DNA of 47,704 bases, taken from an uncultured Kiritimatiellota bacterium. GTDB lineage: Bacteria; Verrucomicrobiota; Kiritimatiellia; RFP12; UBA1067. The notes beneath the pieces were generated by a model that saw only the letters and a program-made list of their open reading frames with translations, made no database searches and had not been told where the DNA came from. The position numbers were made by a program, and so were the translations under genes. The DNA lies in assembly GCA_934643865.1 (NCBI GenBank), contig CAKUCX010000021.1:1-47704 (forward strand), given 5' to 3'. This document shows, in pieces, positions 24,255 through 31,888 of the stretch. Numbering within the stretch: position 1 is the first letter of the stretch; each line of letters opens with the position of its first letter.

Positions 24255-25301
24255 TTATCCGCCTTCGTCAAGGGCAACGTCCACGGCGCGGAAGAGCGCG
24301 GCGAACGTGTTGGGGCAGCCCTTGAGGATCCCTTCGGCCGTCTTCCGCGCCCGCTCGGGCACGACGGGGCGGCAAGGGGGCGCGCAGCCCAGCGTCGGCA
24401 TCTGGACGGGAAGGCCCACCGAGGCCGAGGGGGTGTCCCCCGCCTCCGGCGCATACGGGCCGAGGGGAGGCGGAAGGAGGGCGTCCGCCGGGAGGGGGTC
24501 GGCGATCCCCGCCGCCTGGCGGAGGCGGCGCGCGAGGGACTTGTACCGCATGAGCGTCTTGTAGCGTTCGAAGAGTTCGGGTGCATGCTCGCGCAGCCAG
24601 CCCCGCACGCCGCCGTTACGGCCGAGGATCTCGCCGTCCGGGCCGAAGCGGAGGCCGTTGTCCACGTAGCACTCCAGGTCCTCCAGGAGACCGCCGAGGC
24701 GGATCTTCGCCTCCGGGGAGTCCCCGCGCGTGGCGAAGGCCGCGCGCAGGGCCTCCGGCGTCGGGCAGGGGTTCGCGGTCGTGCGGCGCGCGATCCGCCG
24801 CCGCTCGGCGGCAAGGGCGCGCCGGCGGGCGTTGTCACGCGCGTAGTAGCGCGCGCGGCACGCGCGGCGCTGGAGGCGGTCTACCTCGTGCGTGAGGCCG
24901 CGCCGCAGGCAGCGGAGGCCGCGCAGGTCGGTGACGCCGAACATGAGCTGGAGGGCGATGTGCGGATGGTGGAGGAGGAAGTCCGCCTCCTCGTCGTTCA
25001 GGGGCTCCGTGTGGTCGACGAGGGCGCGGTCGTACGCCTCCGAGAACCAGAGCCGGCGGGCCTCCCGGCGTCTCCCGAGCGGGCCGGACTCCGGGACGGC
25101 ATCGTCCAGTTCGCCCGCGCGCGTGTACGAGACGTCCCCGATCCGCCCCGCGCGCGGATTGAAGAAGTTGCGCTCGACCCACGCGGAAAAGTCCGCACGC
25201 ACGGCGCCCGCGACGGCGCGCGGGACATCCCGCAGGCGCAGCGCGACGCCGCCGCGCGCCTGCGGCATCCCGCCGCCGTTCTCTTTCCAAAGACGCTCCA
25301 C
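24255..25301 (-). CDS. Arginine-rich protein of unknown family in the inverted-repeat element
   Basis: I do not recognise this 348-residue protein. It is strongly basic, with a long Arg/Ala helix-like stretch (THEVDRLQRRACRARYYARD, then NARRRALAAERRRIARRT, about residues 155-190), suggesting nucleic-acid contact. Blocks that look like conserved structure are WVERNFFNPRAGRIGDVSYT, NDEEADFLLHHPHIALQLMF, LGGLLEDLECYVDNGLRFGP, and ELFERYKTLMRYKSLARRLR. The segment at about 280-325 is proline-rich and probably flexible. No HTH, HUH, DDE or serine/tyrosine recombinase motif is visible. GTG at 25301 is chosen because an extended -10 ends 7 nt before it, as at other leaderless genes here; ATG at 25268 and TTG at 25337 are alternatives. 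It has no operon partners. Confidence 0.6.
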   Translation of the reverse strand: MERLWKENGGGMPQARGGVALRLRDVPRAVAGAVRADFSAWVERNFFNPRAGRIGDVSYTRAGELDDAVPESGPLGRRREARRLWFSEAYDRALVDHTEPLNDEEADFLLHHPHIALQLMFGVTDLRGLRCLRRGLTHEVDRLQRRACRARYYARDNARRRALAAERRRIARRTTANPCPTPEALRAAFATRGDSPEAKIRLGGLLEDLECYVDNGLRFGPDGEILGRNGGVRGWLREHAPELFERYKTLMRYKSLARRLRQAAGIADPLPADALLPPPLGPYAPEAGDTPSASVGLPVQMPTLGCAPPCRPVVPERARKTAEGILKGCPNTFAALFRAVDVALDEGG

Positions 25302-25308
25302 GCCGAGA

Positions 25309-25337
25309 AGTCTATCAGATGCAGGCGTGAGGAGCAA
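25309..25337 (-). promoter_or_regulatory. Promoter of the arginine-rich gene, abutting the right inverted repeat
   Basis: The minus strand shows TTGCTC (25332-25337), 17 nt, then TAGACT (25309-25314) preceded by TGA. The -35 touches the right inverted repeat (25338-25357), so a protein bound to the repeat would control this promoter. Confidence 0.5.
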
Positions 25338-25357
25338 TGAGATTTTTATGCGTAAGA
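25338..25357 (-). repeat. Right inverted repeat of the single-gene element
   Basis: Reads TCTTACGCATAAAAATCTCA on the minus strand, inward. Outside it are a nine-T run and an AC/GT-rich spacer before the G14 tract. Confidence 0.85.
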
Positions 25358-25421
25358 AATTTTTTTTTCAGGGAAGAGACGCCGTGTGTGTGCGTGGGGG
25401 GGGGGGGGGAGAGAGAGATGC

Positions 25422-25500
25422 GTAGAAGAGGGAGGCTCCGCGTAGGTAGGAAGGCGGCGCCGCGTGGGGAGGCGGCGCCGCAGATGCCGGCAGCTTCTAC
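25422..25500. other. Nested palindromic stretch, possible RNA stem-loop
   Basis: GTAGAAG (25422-25428) pairs with CTTCTAC (25494-25500). Inside, GCGGCGCCGC occurs at 25454-25463 and 25472-25481; each copy is its own complement, so the two can pair around an 8-nt loop. It lies 41 nt after the stop of the GH31-GH127 gene (minus strand), so it may form that transcript's 3' end, although no U-tract follows. Confidence 0.4.
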
Positions 25501-25540
25501 GTCCGCGAGAGGCGGGACGGACGGCAGGTCTGAGCGGACG

Positions 25541-28500
25541 TCAGAACCAGATCGAGTACTCGTCCACCGAGTAGGGCGTCACGCGGTCACATGCGCTGCC
25601 AAGGTCGGCGGCCGGATAGACGTGCCGATCGCCGCCCTTCTCAAGCGTGACCTTCCACGCGCCCCAGACCTGCGTCGAGGGCAGCGGCGCCACCGTGACC
25701 TTGTAGCCCTTCCCGTTCGCGGTGAACGGATCGAAGATCTGCTCGCGCGTCGCGCCGACAAGCTTCGACTTCGCGAGAATGAGCGGGCCGTACTGGACGG
25801 TCGCCGCCGCCTCGGTACGCATGAGCGGGAACAGGTCCTTCTCCTGGTAGTACGTCGTGAACTGCCCGATGCGCCGGTCGCTCTTGCCGCTTCTGCGCTC
25901 AAAGTCGTAGGGCTCGGCCGGCGGCATCTTCCAGTCGACGACGCGCGGGTTCATGTCGAACGTGAGCGTGAACGTGCGCGTCCCGTCGTCCGCCGGCGCG
26001 GCCTCGGCGATGTCCATCTTCGGGCACCAGCCCGGCGTGCGGAAGTCGACGCGGCGCCCCTCGCCCAGACCCGCGACCGTCACCGTAACGCGGTTCGAGA
26101 CGGGGAAGCCGCCCGCGATCGCCACCTTCGCGCCGCCGATCTTCACCTCCGCGTCGGAGTAGAGGTTCACCCTGAGGTTCCCCCCGCGGTCGGCCGTGAC
26201 GAACGTCTGGGCGACGTCCATGAAGCCGCGCGGCATGTTGTTGATGCAGCAGTGCTGGTGCTTGAGCTTGCACTGCCCCGTGAGATCGTGCCAGTTGCGG
26301 CCGTGGGAGCGGACGCAGCGCGCCCCCCACGTGCCGTCGCGCGTCACCGAGCCGAGCATCGCGTTGTAGTAGGTCAGCTCGATCTCGTCCACGTACTTCG
26401 CATCGCCCGTGATGAGGTAGAGGTCGTGGTTGACGCGCATCCAGTGGACGACGTCGCACGGCTCCGAGACGGCGTTGGGCCGCTCGGCCGCGCCCGAGAA
26501 GTGGTCGTTGTAGGCGACCGACCCCACCTGGTTGCGCTCCGTCTCGGCGATGTTCCGCTGCAGCGCGACGACGGCGTCGAGGTACTTCCGCTCGCCGGTC
26601 ACGCGGTAGTATTCGAGCAGGCCCTGCATGCAGCTCATCATCTCGTATGCCTTCGCCCAGCCGTACGGGTTCGGATACCACGTGTGGATCGGCTCCTTGC
26701 GCGCGGCGTTCGCCACGAGGTTCGGCGCCGCGCCGTCCGCCCGCTCCCAGAACGGCAGCATCTCCCGCGCGTAGGCGAGGTACTTCTTCTTGCCCGTGAT
26801 GCGGTAGAGGCGCATGAGCGGCTTGAGGACCGACATCGACGGGAGGCCCACGTAGGTCGGCTCGCCCGTCTTCCAGAGGGGCGTGCCGAGGCGGTGCATC
26901 ATGTCGATCCACTGGTCCATCTGCCGCTCGACCGACGTCAGGATCGCGCGGTCGCGCGTGAGTTCGTAGGCGAGGATCATCCCCCACATCGTGTACTTGC
27001 GGCCCCAGAGGTTCCAGCAGTAGTCGCAGTCCCAGTTCAACTTGAGCGCCTTGTGGACCTTGTCCATCTGCGCCTTGTCGTTGCGGTCCGGCCCCGTCAC
27101 GAACTCCTTGTTCGCGTAGCTGCCGATGTAGCCGTCCGCCTCCTGCGTCGCCATCAGGCGGTGGCAGGCGTCGCGCACGAAGCCGATGAGCCCGGGGTCC
27201 TGCGTGTAGTCGGCCACGCGCGCGGCGCTCATCATGAGCTTGCCCCAGAACTCGCCCTGCCAGAAGCCGACGACGCCCGAGGCGTCGTCCTCCTTCTTCT
27301 GGATCGCGTCGAACGCCTCGCCGAAGATCTCCTCCTTCGCGAAGTCGCTCAGCACGCGCCCGCGCAGGAACGCATCGCACTTGCGCCCCGCGTAGCCGAG
27401 CATCTTCACGTCGCGGAGGCGCGGCGCGACGAGCGCGTCGGGCGCGGCGTCCTCCACGCGCGCGATCGCCGTCGCGTCGACGGCCGACGCCGCCTTCCCC
27501 CCGTCGCCGACCTTCCTCGTGCCGTGGGCCGTCAGCAGCTCCGCCTCGGCCGGCGTCAGCAGCTCGAAGTACGGCAGGCGCGCGAGGGGCGTCTCGACCT
27601 CGACCGTCTTCGGCCCGACGACGACCGTGTTGTCGTCCGCGCGCCACGTCCCCTCGGGGATCACGACCGTGCGCGTCTTCTTCCCGCCCTCCACGACCGG
27701 CGCGACGAGCAGGCCGTCGCCCATCATGAACTGGTCGAGGACGCGCGCATAGCCCCTGCCGGGGTACTGGAACTCCATCGAGCGCAGCATCGGAAGGCCC
27801 GTGCGGGCCGTCTCCGTCGCGAGCGCGACGATCCGGGGCGCGAAGCGCGCGCGCAGGAGCAGCAGGTCTTGGACGATCCGCTGCCCCTCCGGCGAGAGGA
27901 CGCGCCACGGCGAGCCGGAGAACATCACCATTGGCGAGAGGCACTCGATCTGCAGGTGGCGGATGAAGAGCTCGTCCTGCCAGTCGAGGCCGCGCACCGC
28001 GCCGCCGTCGCAGCCGCACGTGCCGCCGCCGACGAGGTCTGCGACGACGAACGGGTAGCCGAGCAGACCCGCGGCGATCATGTCCGTCACGCAGCGCCGC
28101 ATCTCGCTCCACTTCGGCGCCTTGTCGCGCAGCGTCTGCATGACCGGCAGGCCGCCCATCTTCCACGCCTCGCGGCACTGGCCGAACGGCACGTCGAGCG
28201 CCGACATCTGGAAGGCGCGCGTCAGGTCCGTCGGCTGCGCGGCGTGGTCCCAGGCGATGTAGTCGCCGGGCGGGAACTCGTGCGGCCCGCCCCCGTCGAA
28301 GAAGAAGCCCTCCACGCCGTAGTCGTCCATGATGCGCCGCATCGTGCGGCTGTTCCACGCGCGGCCGCAGGGCGACGTCGGGTCCCAGACGGCGCTGTAA
28401 CCGTCCCACCACTGGATCGGGAGGCCCTGGTAGCCCTTCCCGTACGGCCTGAGGCGCGCGTCCTTGAGGATGCCGCCCTGCGCGCGCAGCGCGCGGTAGG

Positions 28501-29293
28501 GCATCGAATCGAGCGTGACGAACGGCGCGTACCAGAGGATCACGTGGAAGCCGAGGGCCTTGAGCTTCTCCACGAACCCCTTCGGGTCCTTGAAGCGCGC
28601 GCCGTGGAACGTCCAGCTGCCGAAGTTGTCCGTGTGCCAGAAGCAGTCGATCTGGAAGACGCCCGGCTTCATGCCGTTCGCGAGGAAGCTCTTCGCGTAG
28701 CGGAGGATGTCCTCCTCGTTCTGGTTGTAGTTGAGTTCGGCCCACGTGTTGAGGATCGGCTGCTGGAACCATTCGAGGCGCGGCATGCCCTGCGGCGGGA
28801 AGAACGTCCGCGAGCAGTACTCGAAGGCGCTGCGGAGCGTGCCGCCCTTCGCCGTCCCGGACTGGATCGGCGCAAACGCCTTCTTCGCGTAGCACGTCTT
28901 CTCGACGTTGGGGATCTGGCCGACGCGCGCCTTCGTGCCGTCGGCGGCCGGCGCGGCGTTGACGTCCATCGGATGCGGCGCCGCGCCCGTGCGGCGCGGG
29001 GCGGGCCCCGTCTCGACCGTGAGGCGCCCGCCCCTGAAGGTGTACGCGAAGGCGTCCTCGCACCAGACCCAGCGGCCCTTCGTCGAGAGGAGGAGCGGCG
29101 CCGCCTGGTTGCCGTCCGAATCGACGCGCAGGTCCTTCGCGTAGTCGCTCGTCGCGTCGAGCGGCATCTGCCAGCCGCCGCCCACCGTGCCGCCCCACCA
29201 GAGCTCGTCCGGCAGGAGATCGATCGTCTTCGTCTCCGCAAGCGCCGCGCACGCGCACGCCGCGAGAAGTCCCGTCCATCCCGTCTTCGCCAT
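25541..29293 (-). CDS. Secreted two-domain glycosidase: GH31-like plus GH127-like
   Basis: A 1250-residue secreted protein with signal peptide MAKTGWTGLLAACACAALAE. Residues about 150-590 are a GH31-type alpha-glycosidase barrel: GMKPGVFQIDCFWHTDNFGS, then DYGVEGFFFDGGGP (nucleophile candidate near residue 331), GYPFVVADLVGGG (acid/base candidate near 416), and MEFQYPGRGYARVLDQFMMG followed by DGLLVAPVVEGG. Residues about 610-1250 match DUF1680/GH127: WDCDYCWNLWGRKY, SEPCDVVHWMRVNHDLYLITGD near 944, and HQHCCINNMPRGFM near 1014. The glutamate of SEPC and the paired cysteines correspond to the acid and the cysteine nucleophile/zinc site of GH127 beta-L-arabinofuranosidases. Both sites appear intact, so one polypeptide may cleave an alpha-linked sugar and a terminal arabinofuranose. 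GGAGGAAAGG precedes the ATG. Confidence 0.82.
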   Translation of the reverse strand: MAKTGWTGLLAACACAALAETKTIDLLPDELWWGGTVGGGWQMPLDATSDYAKDLRVDSDGNQAAPLLLSTKGRWVWCEDAFAYTFRGGRLTVETGPAPRRTGAAPHPMDVNAAPAADGTKARVGQIPNVEKTCYAKKAFAPIQSGTAKGGTLRSAFEYCSRTFFPPQGMPRLEWFQQPILNTWAELNYNQNEEDILRYAKSFLANGMKPGVFQIDCFWHTDNFGSWTFHGARFKDPKGFVEKLKALGFHVILWYAPFVTLDSMPYRALRAQGGILKDARLRPYGKGYQGLPIQWWDGYSAVWDPTSPCGRAWNSRTMRRIMDDYGVEGFFFDGGGPHEFPPGDYIAWDHAAQPTDLTRAFQMSALDVPFGQCREAWKMGGLPVMQTLRDKAPKWSEMRRCVTDMIAAGLLGYPFVVADLVGGGTCGCDGGAVRGLDWQDELFIRHLQIECLSPMVMFSGSPWRVLSPEGQRIVQDLLLLRARFAPRIVALATETARTGLPMLRSMEFQYPGRGYARVLDQFMMGDGLLVAPVVEGGKKTRTVVIPEGTWRADDNTVVVGPKTVEVETPLARLPYFELLTPAEAELLTAHGTRKVGDGGKAASAVDATAIARVEDAAPDALVAPRLRDVKMLGYAGRKCDAFLRGRVLSDFAKEEIFGEAFDAIQKKEDDASGVVGFWQGEFWGKLMMSAARVADYTQDPGLIGFVRDACHRLMATQEADGYIGSYANKEFVTGPDRNDKAQMDKVHKALKLNWDCDYCWNLWGRKYTMWGMILAYELTRDRAILTSVERQMDQWIDMMHRLGTPLWKTGEPTYVGLPSMSVLKPLMRLYRITGKKKYLAYAREMLPFWERADGAAPNLVANAARKEPIHTWYPNPYGWAKAYEMMSCMQGLLEYYRVTGERKYLDAVVALQRNIAETERNQVGSVAYNDHFSGAAERPNAVSEPCDVVHWMRVNHDLYLITGDAKYVDEIELTYYNAMLGSVTRDGTWGARCVRSHGRNWHDLTGQCKLKHQHCCINNMPRGFMDVAQTFVTADRGGNLRVNLYSDAEVKIGGAKVAIAGGFPVSNRVTVTVAGLGEGRRVDFRTPGWCPKMDIAEAAPADDGTRTFTLTFDMNPRVVDWKMPPAEPYDFERRSGKSDRRIGQFTTYYQEKDLFPLMRTEAAATVQYGPLILAKSKLVGATREQIFDPFTANGKGYKVTVAPLPSTQVWGAWKVTLEKGGDRHVYPAADLGSACDRVTPYSVDEYSIWF

Positions 29294-29331
29294 GTTCCTT
29301 TCCTCCTATCGGTCTTCTTTTTTTCCGCCGG

Positions 29332-31818
29332 TCATCGGACGAGGACCAGGAAGCCCCTGTCGAAAAGCTTCAGCCCGTCCTTCGTCGCGCCCACGCGCAC
29401 GGACGTACACGGCACGCCGTTCACCACGACCTTCCACGAATCGAAGTTCCCGGGCGCGACGAGTTCGTCGAACGCGAAGGCGAGCGTGCGCTCCGCCGCG
29501 GCGAGCGTCCCCGCCTGCGCGGCGTTCACGACCCGGAGGACGCCGCCCTTCGCCGGCATGAAGCACGTCACGCGCCCGCCGCCCTCCTGCGCGTCGATCT
29601 CAAGCGCGGCGACCTCGGCCGGCCGCCCCGTCTGCGAGACGTCGAGGACGCCGCCCCGGTCGACGCGCAGCGTCGCGCCGCCGAGGTCGAAGCGCACCGC
29701 GTCCGCGACGCCCCGCGTCCAGAAGAACGGGAAGACGATGCGTCCGTCCATGGAGGCGTTCACCTGGTTGTAGCCCTCGTCGGTGGAGCCCGCGTTCCGA
29801 TTCCCCCAGCGGAACGGATAGTAGTCCGTCTTCTCGTCGAGCGTCGCCCACGACACGCCGTCCGCGCTCCCCTCGACCGCCCAGCAAAGCGGGTCGCACA
29901 CATGGGTCCAGTTGAGGCAGAAGCGGTAGCCCACGAAGGCCGGGGCGTCGTCCTTCAGGCGCAGCGTGACCACATGCCACGTGTCCGCGGCGGCGCGGCG
30001 CGGCACGGCGTTCGTGAAGAGGAGGCCGCCCCAGACAAGTTTCTGCCGCAGGAAACTGTCGGGGCCAAACGTATAGTCGACGGACAGGCCATACGGGACA
30101 TTGACCTTGTCAAGGTCCGCGCTTTTCCCGACCGCGTACTTGTCGGAATGGAACTTGTACGTTCCCGGCGCCATCTCCGCCGTCGCGGCGTCCGCGGGCA
30201 GGCGCGCATATCCCGCGTCGCCCGGCCAATAGGGCTTCCCGTCCGCCGCGACGAGGAGGAAGGACTTGAGCAGCGGATAGAACTTCCCGTCCGCCCCCTG
30301 CGCCTGGACGCCATACGCCTCCTTGAGGACGAGGCGCAGGAAGCGGACGGCCTTCGGCGCCTGCGCGCGCACGCTCAGCTCGCAGTCGGGACGCACGTGG
30401 ACACGCGCGCCGGCCGCGCCCGCGAACTGCGCGACGCCGAGCGCGCCGCCCCGGACGTCGACCGTCCGGCCGGCCCCCGGCGCGAGCGTCTTCACGAGCG
30501 AAGGCGCGCGGTCGCGGCGCGCGCCGTTCTTGACGTAGCCGGGGTCTTCGGCGACGTTCTCGCACCAGTTGCTGACCGTGAGCGTCCCCTCCCAGGCGTC
30601 CCCCGGCATGACCGTCTCGAACCGCGCGTTGTGGAGCGCGGGATTCAGACGGGTGAGCCGTACCTCGTCGGTCTTCTTGAAGTTCGCGCCCAGCACGACC
30701 TCGGTCTTCCCCTTGACGACGAGGTCGATCTTGCCGCCGAACGAGCCGTTGAGCGCGATCGTGCCCGTCGCGTGTTCGCCGATTTCGAGGACGGCGCGCG
30801 TCGGAGACGAATTGGTGACGAACGCAGTGTCGGCGGACGTGCCGTCCGCAAAGACGAGGTTGCACACGCGCTGCGTCGTCCCGTTCAGGTCGAGGACGTT
30901 GACGCAGTTGATGCCGTTCGGATGCAGGCCGTACCCCTTCGTCAGCGTCACGCCGCCCCTCTCGAAGGGGAGGACGTCGTGCGCCGTCGTCTTGAGCCAG
31001 CTGTGCCGGCCGTCGAGGACGAGCCCGCCGTCGTTTTCCCAGTTCACGCCGGCGCCGAGGGACGTGACGGTCCGCTCGGGGGAGTTCTGGACCGTGTACC
31101 ACAGGGCGCCTTTCCCCCTGACGGTCAAGCGTCCCGCGCCCGAGAAGAAGGTCTTGCTGCCTCCCCACAGGCTTTTGACGAAAAGCGGGGCCCCGCCGCA
31201 GCCCTCCAGGACGATCTCCGCGTTTTCGTCGGCCTGGAACAGCGGCGCGCCCCCCGTCTTCGTACACATCCCGCCGCCGTTGAAGAGGAGGCGCGTCTTG
31301 ATGCGCGCGTTGCGCGCCCAGATCTGCCTGAAGCCGAGCCAGCCTTTCTCCCGCATGTCCGCGAGATCGAAGACGCCCTCGGCGGCGCCCCTGTCCAGAT
31401 TCGCGTCGACGCAGTGGACGACATGGCCGCCGAACGTGCCGCAGCGCCCCTTCTCATACCACGCGAGTTCGCCGCCCGGATCGCCGGCGACCGTCACCGT
31501 TCCGCCCCTGCCGCCGTTCGCGCCGTAGACGATCTCGGCGTTGTCCGTCAGGCGCCAGAAGGCCCCGTTCGTGACGACGACGGAGGCGTTGTCGCCCACG
31601 TCGGGGCCGATGGAGACCCGCCCCGTGTTCGTGACCGAGACGCCCGCGCCGTCGATCTTCAGCGGCCCGCGCACCGTCGCGCCCGCGTAGTCCGCCGGCG
31701 GCGTCGCCGTGACGACCGCGCCGTCAAGCGGGACGAGAAGGTCGTCCGCGAAGGCGGCGCGCCCCGCCGCGCCAAGCGCGAGCGCCGCCGCAATGGCCAT
31801 CGTCTTCCGCTTTCCCAT
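29332..31818 (-). CDS. Secreted beta-strand-rich surface protein
   Basis: An 828-residue secreted protein with signal peptide MGKRKTMAIAAALALGAAGRAAFA. Residues about 45-480 are short strands with glycine/asparagine turns (VSVTNTGRVSIGPDVGDNAS, VVVTNGAFWRLTDNAEIVYG), as in autotransporter-associated repeat proteins. Residues about 500-720 look like a discoidin-type carbohydrate-binding domain (WHVVTLRLKDDAPAFVGYRF, CWAVEGSADGVSWATLDEKT). The end reads KLFDRGFLVLVR, similar to the tails of the 9615 and 36885 products. AAGGAGG precedes the ATG at 31818. It lies between two catabolic genes in the operon led by the 35133 regulator and may help hold substrate at the surface. Confidence 0.7.
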   Translation of the reverse strand: MGKRKTMAIAAALALGAAGRAAFADDLLVPLDGAVVTATPPADYAGATVRGPLKIDGAGVSVTNTGRVSIGPDVGDNASVVVTNGAFWRLTDNAEIVYGANGGRGGTVTVAGDPGGELAWYEKGRCGTFGGHVVHCVDANLDRGAAEGVFDLADMREKGWLGFRQIWARNARIKTRLLFNGGGMCTKTGGAPLFQADENAEIVLEGCGGAPLFVKSLWGGSKTFFSGAGRLTVRGKGALWYTVQNSPERTVTSLGAGVNWENDGGLVLDGRHSWLKTTAHDVLPFERGGVTLTKGYGLHPNGINCVNVLDLNGTTQRVCNLVFADGTSADTAFVTNSSPTRAVLEIGEHATGTIALNGSFGGKIDLVVKGKTEVVLGANFKKTDEVRLTRLNPALHNARFETVMPGDAWEGTLTVSNWCENVAEDPGYVKNGARRDRAPSLVKTLAPGAGRTVDVRGGALGVAQFAGAAGARVHVRPDCELSVRAQAPKAVRFLRLVLKEAYGVQAQGADGKFYPLLKSFLLVAADGKPYWPGDAGYARLPADAATAEMAPGTYKFHSDKYAVGKSADLDKVNVPYGLSVDYTFGPDSFLRQKLVWGGLLFTNAVPRRAAADTWHVVTLRLKDDAPAFVGYRFCLNWTHVCDPLCWAVEGSADGVSWATLDEKTDYYPFRWGNRNAGSTDEGYNQVNASMDGRIVFPFFWTRGVADAVRFDLGGATLRVDRGGVLDVSQTGRPAEVAALEIDAQEGGGRVTCFMPAKGGVLRVVNAAQAGTLAAAERTLAFAFDELVAPGNFDSWKVVVNGVPCTSVRVGATKDGLKLFDRGFLVLVR

Positions 31819-31888
31819 CTCGCACCTCCTTGCTCGTTTGGATGTTGCACGCCTGAACGGAACACGCCGCACACGGGCCGCGCGGCCC

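Larger units (their letters stand above)
23949..25409. mobile_element. Candidate single-gene element bounded by inverted repeats and C/G tracts
   Basis: One gene (24255-25301) sits between inverted repeats at 23983-24002 and 25338-25357 that match at 18 of 20 positions. Outside each repeat, in mirror orientation, lie an AC-rich spacer and a homopolymer: 13 C on the left (23949-23961) and 14 G on the right (25396-25409). The arrangement on one strand is therefore polypyrimidine, C-run, CAC, core repeat, gene, inverted core repeat, GTG, G-run, polypurine. No target-site duplication is obvious, and the protein is not a recognised transposase. It could be a mobile element, the remains of one, or a self-regulated gene with symmetric control sites. 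Confidence 0.4.

Noticed and set aside
24255..25301. HHPH in the orphan protein as an HUH nuclease motif
   Set aside because: The middle residue is proline, not hydrophobic as in HUH enzymes, and no catalytic tyrosine context of IS200/RAYT type is present.
25337..29773. 1478-codon plus-strand open frame across the GH31-GH127 gene
   Set aside because: Low-complexity R/E/H/V translation opposite a gene with clear glycosidase motifs on the other strand.
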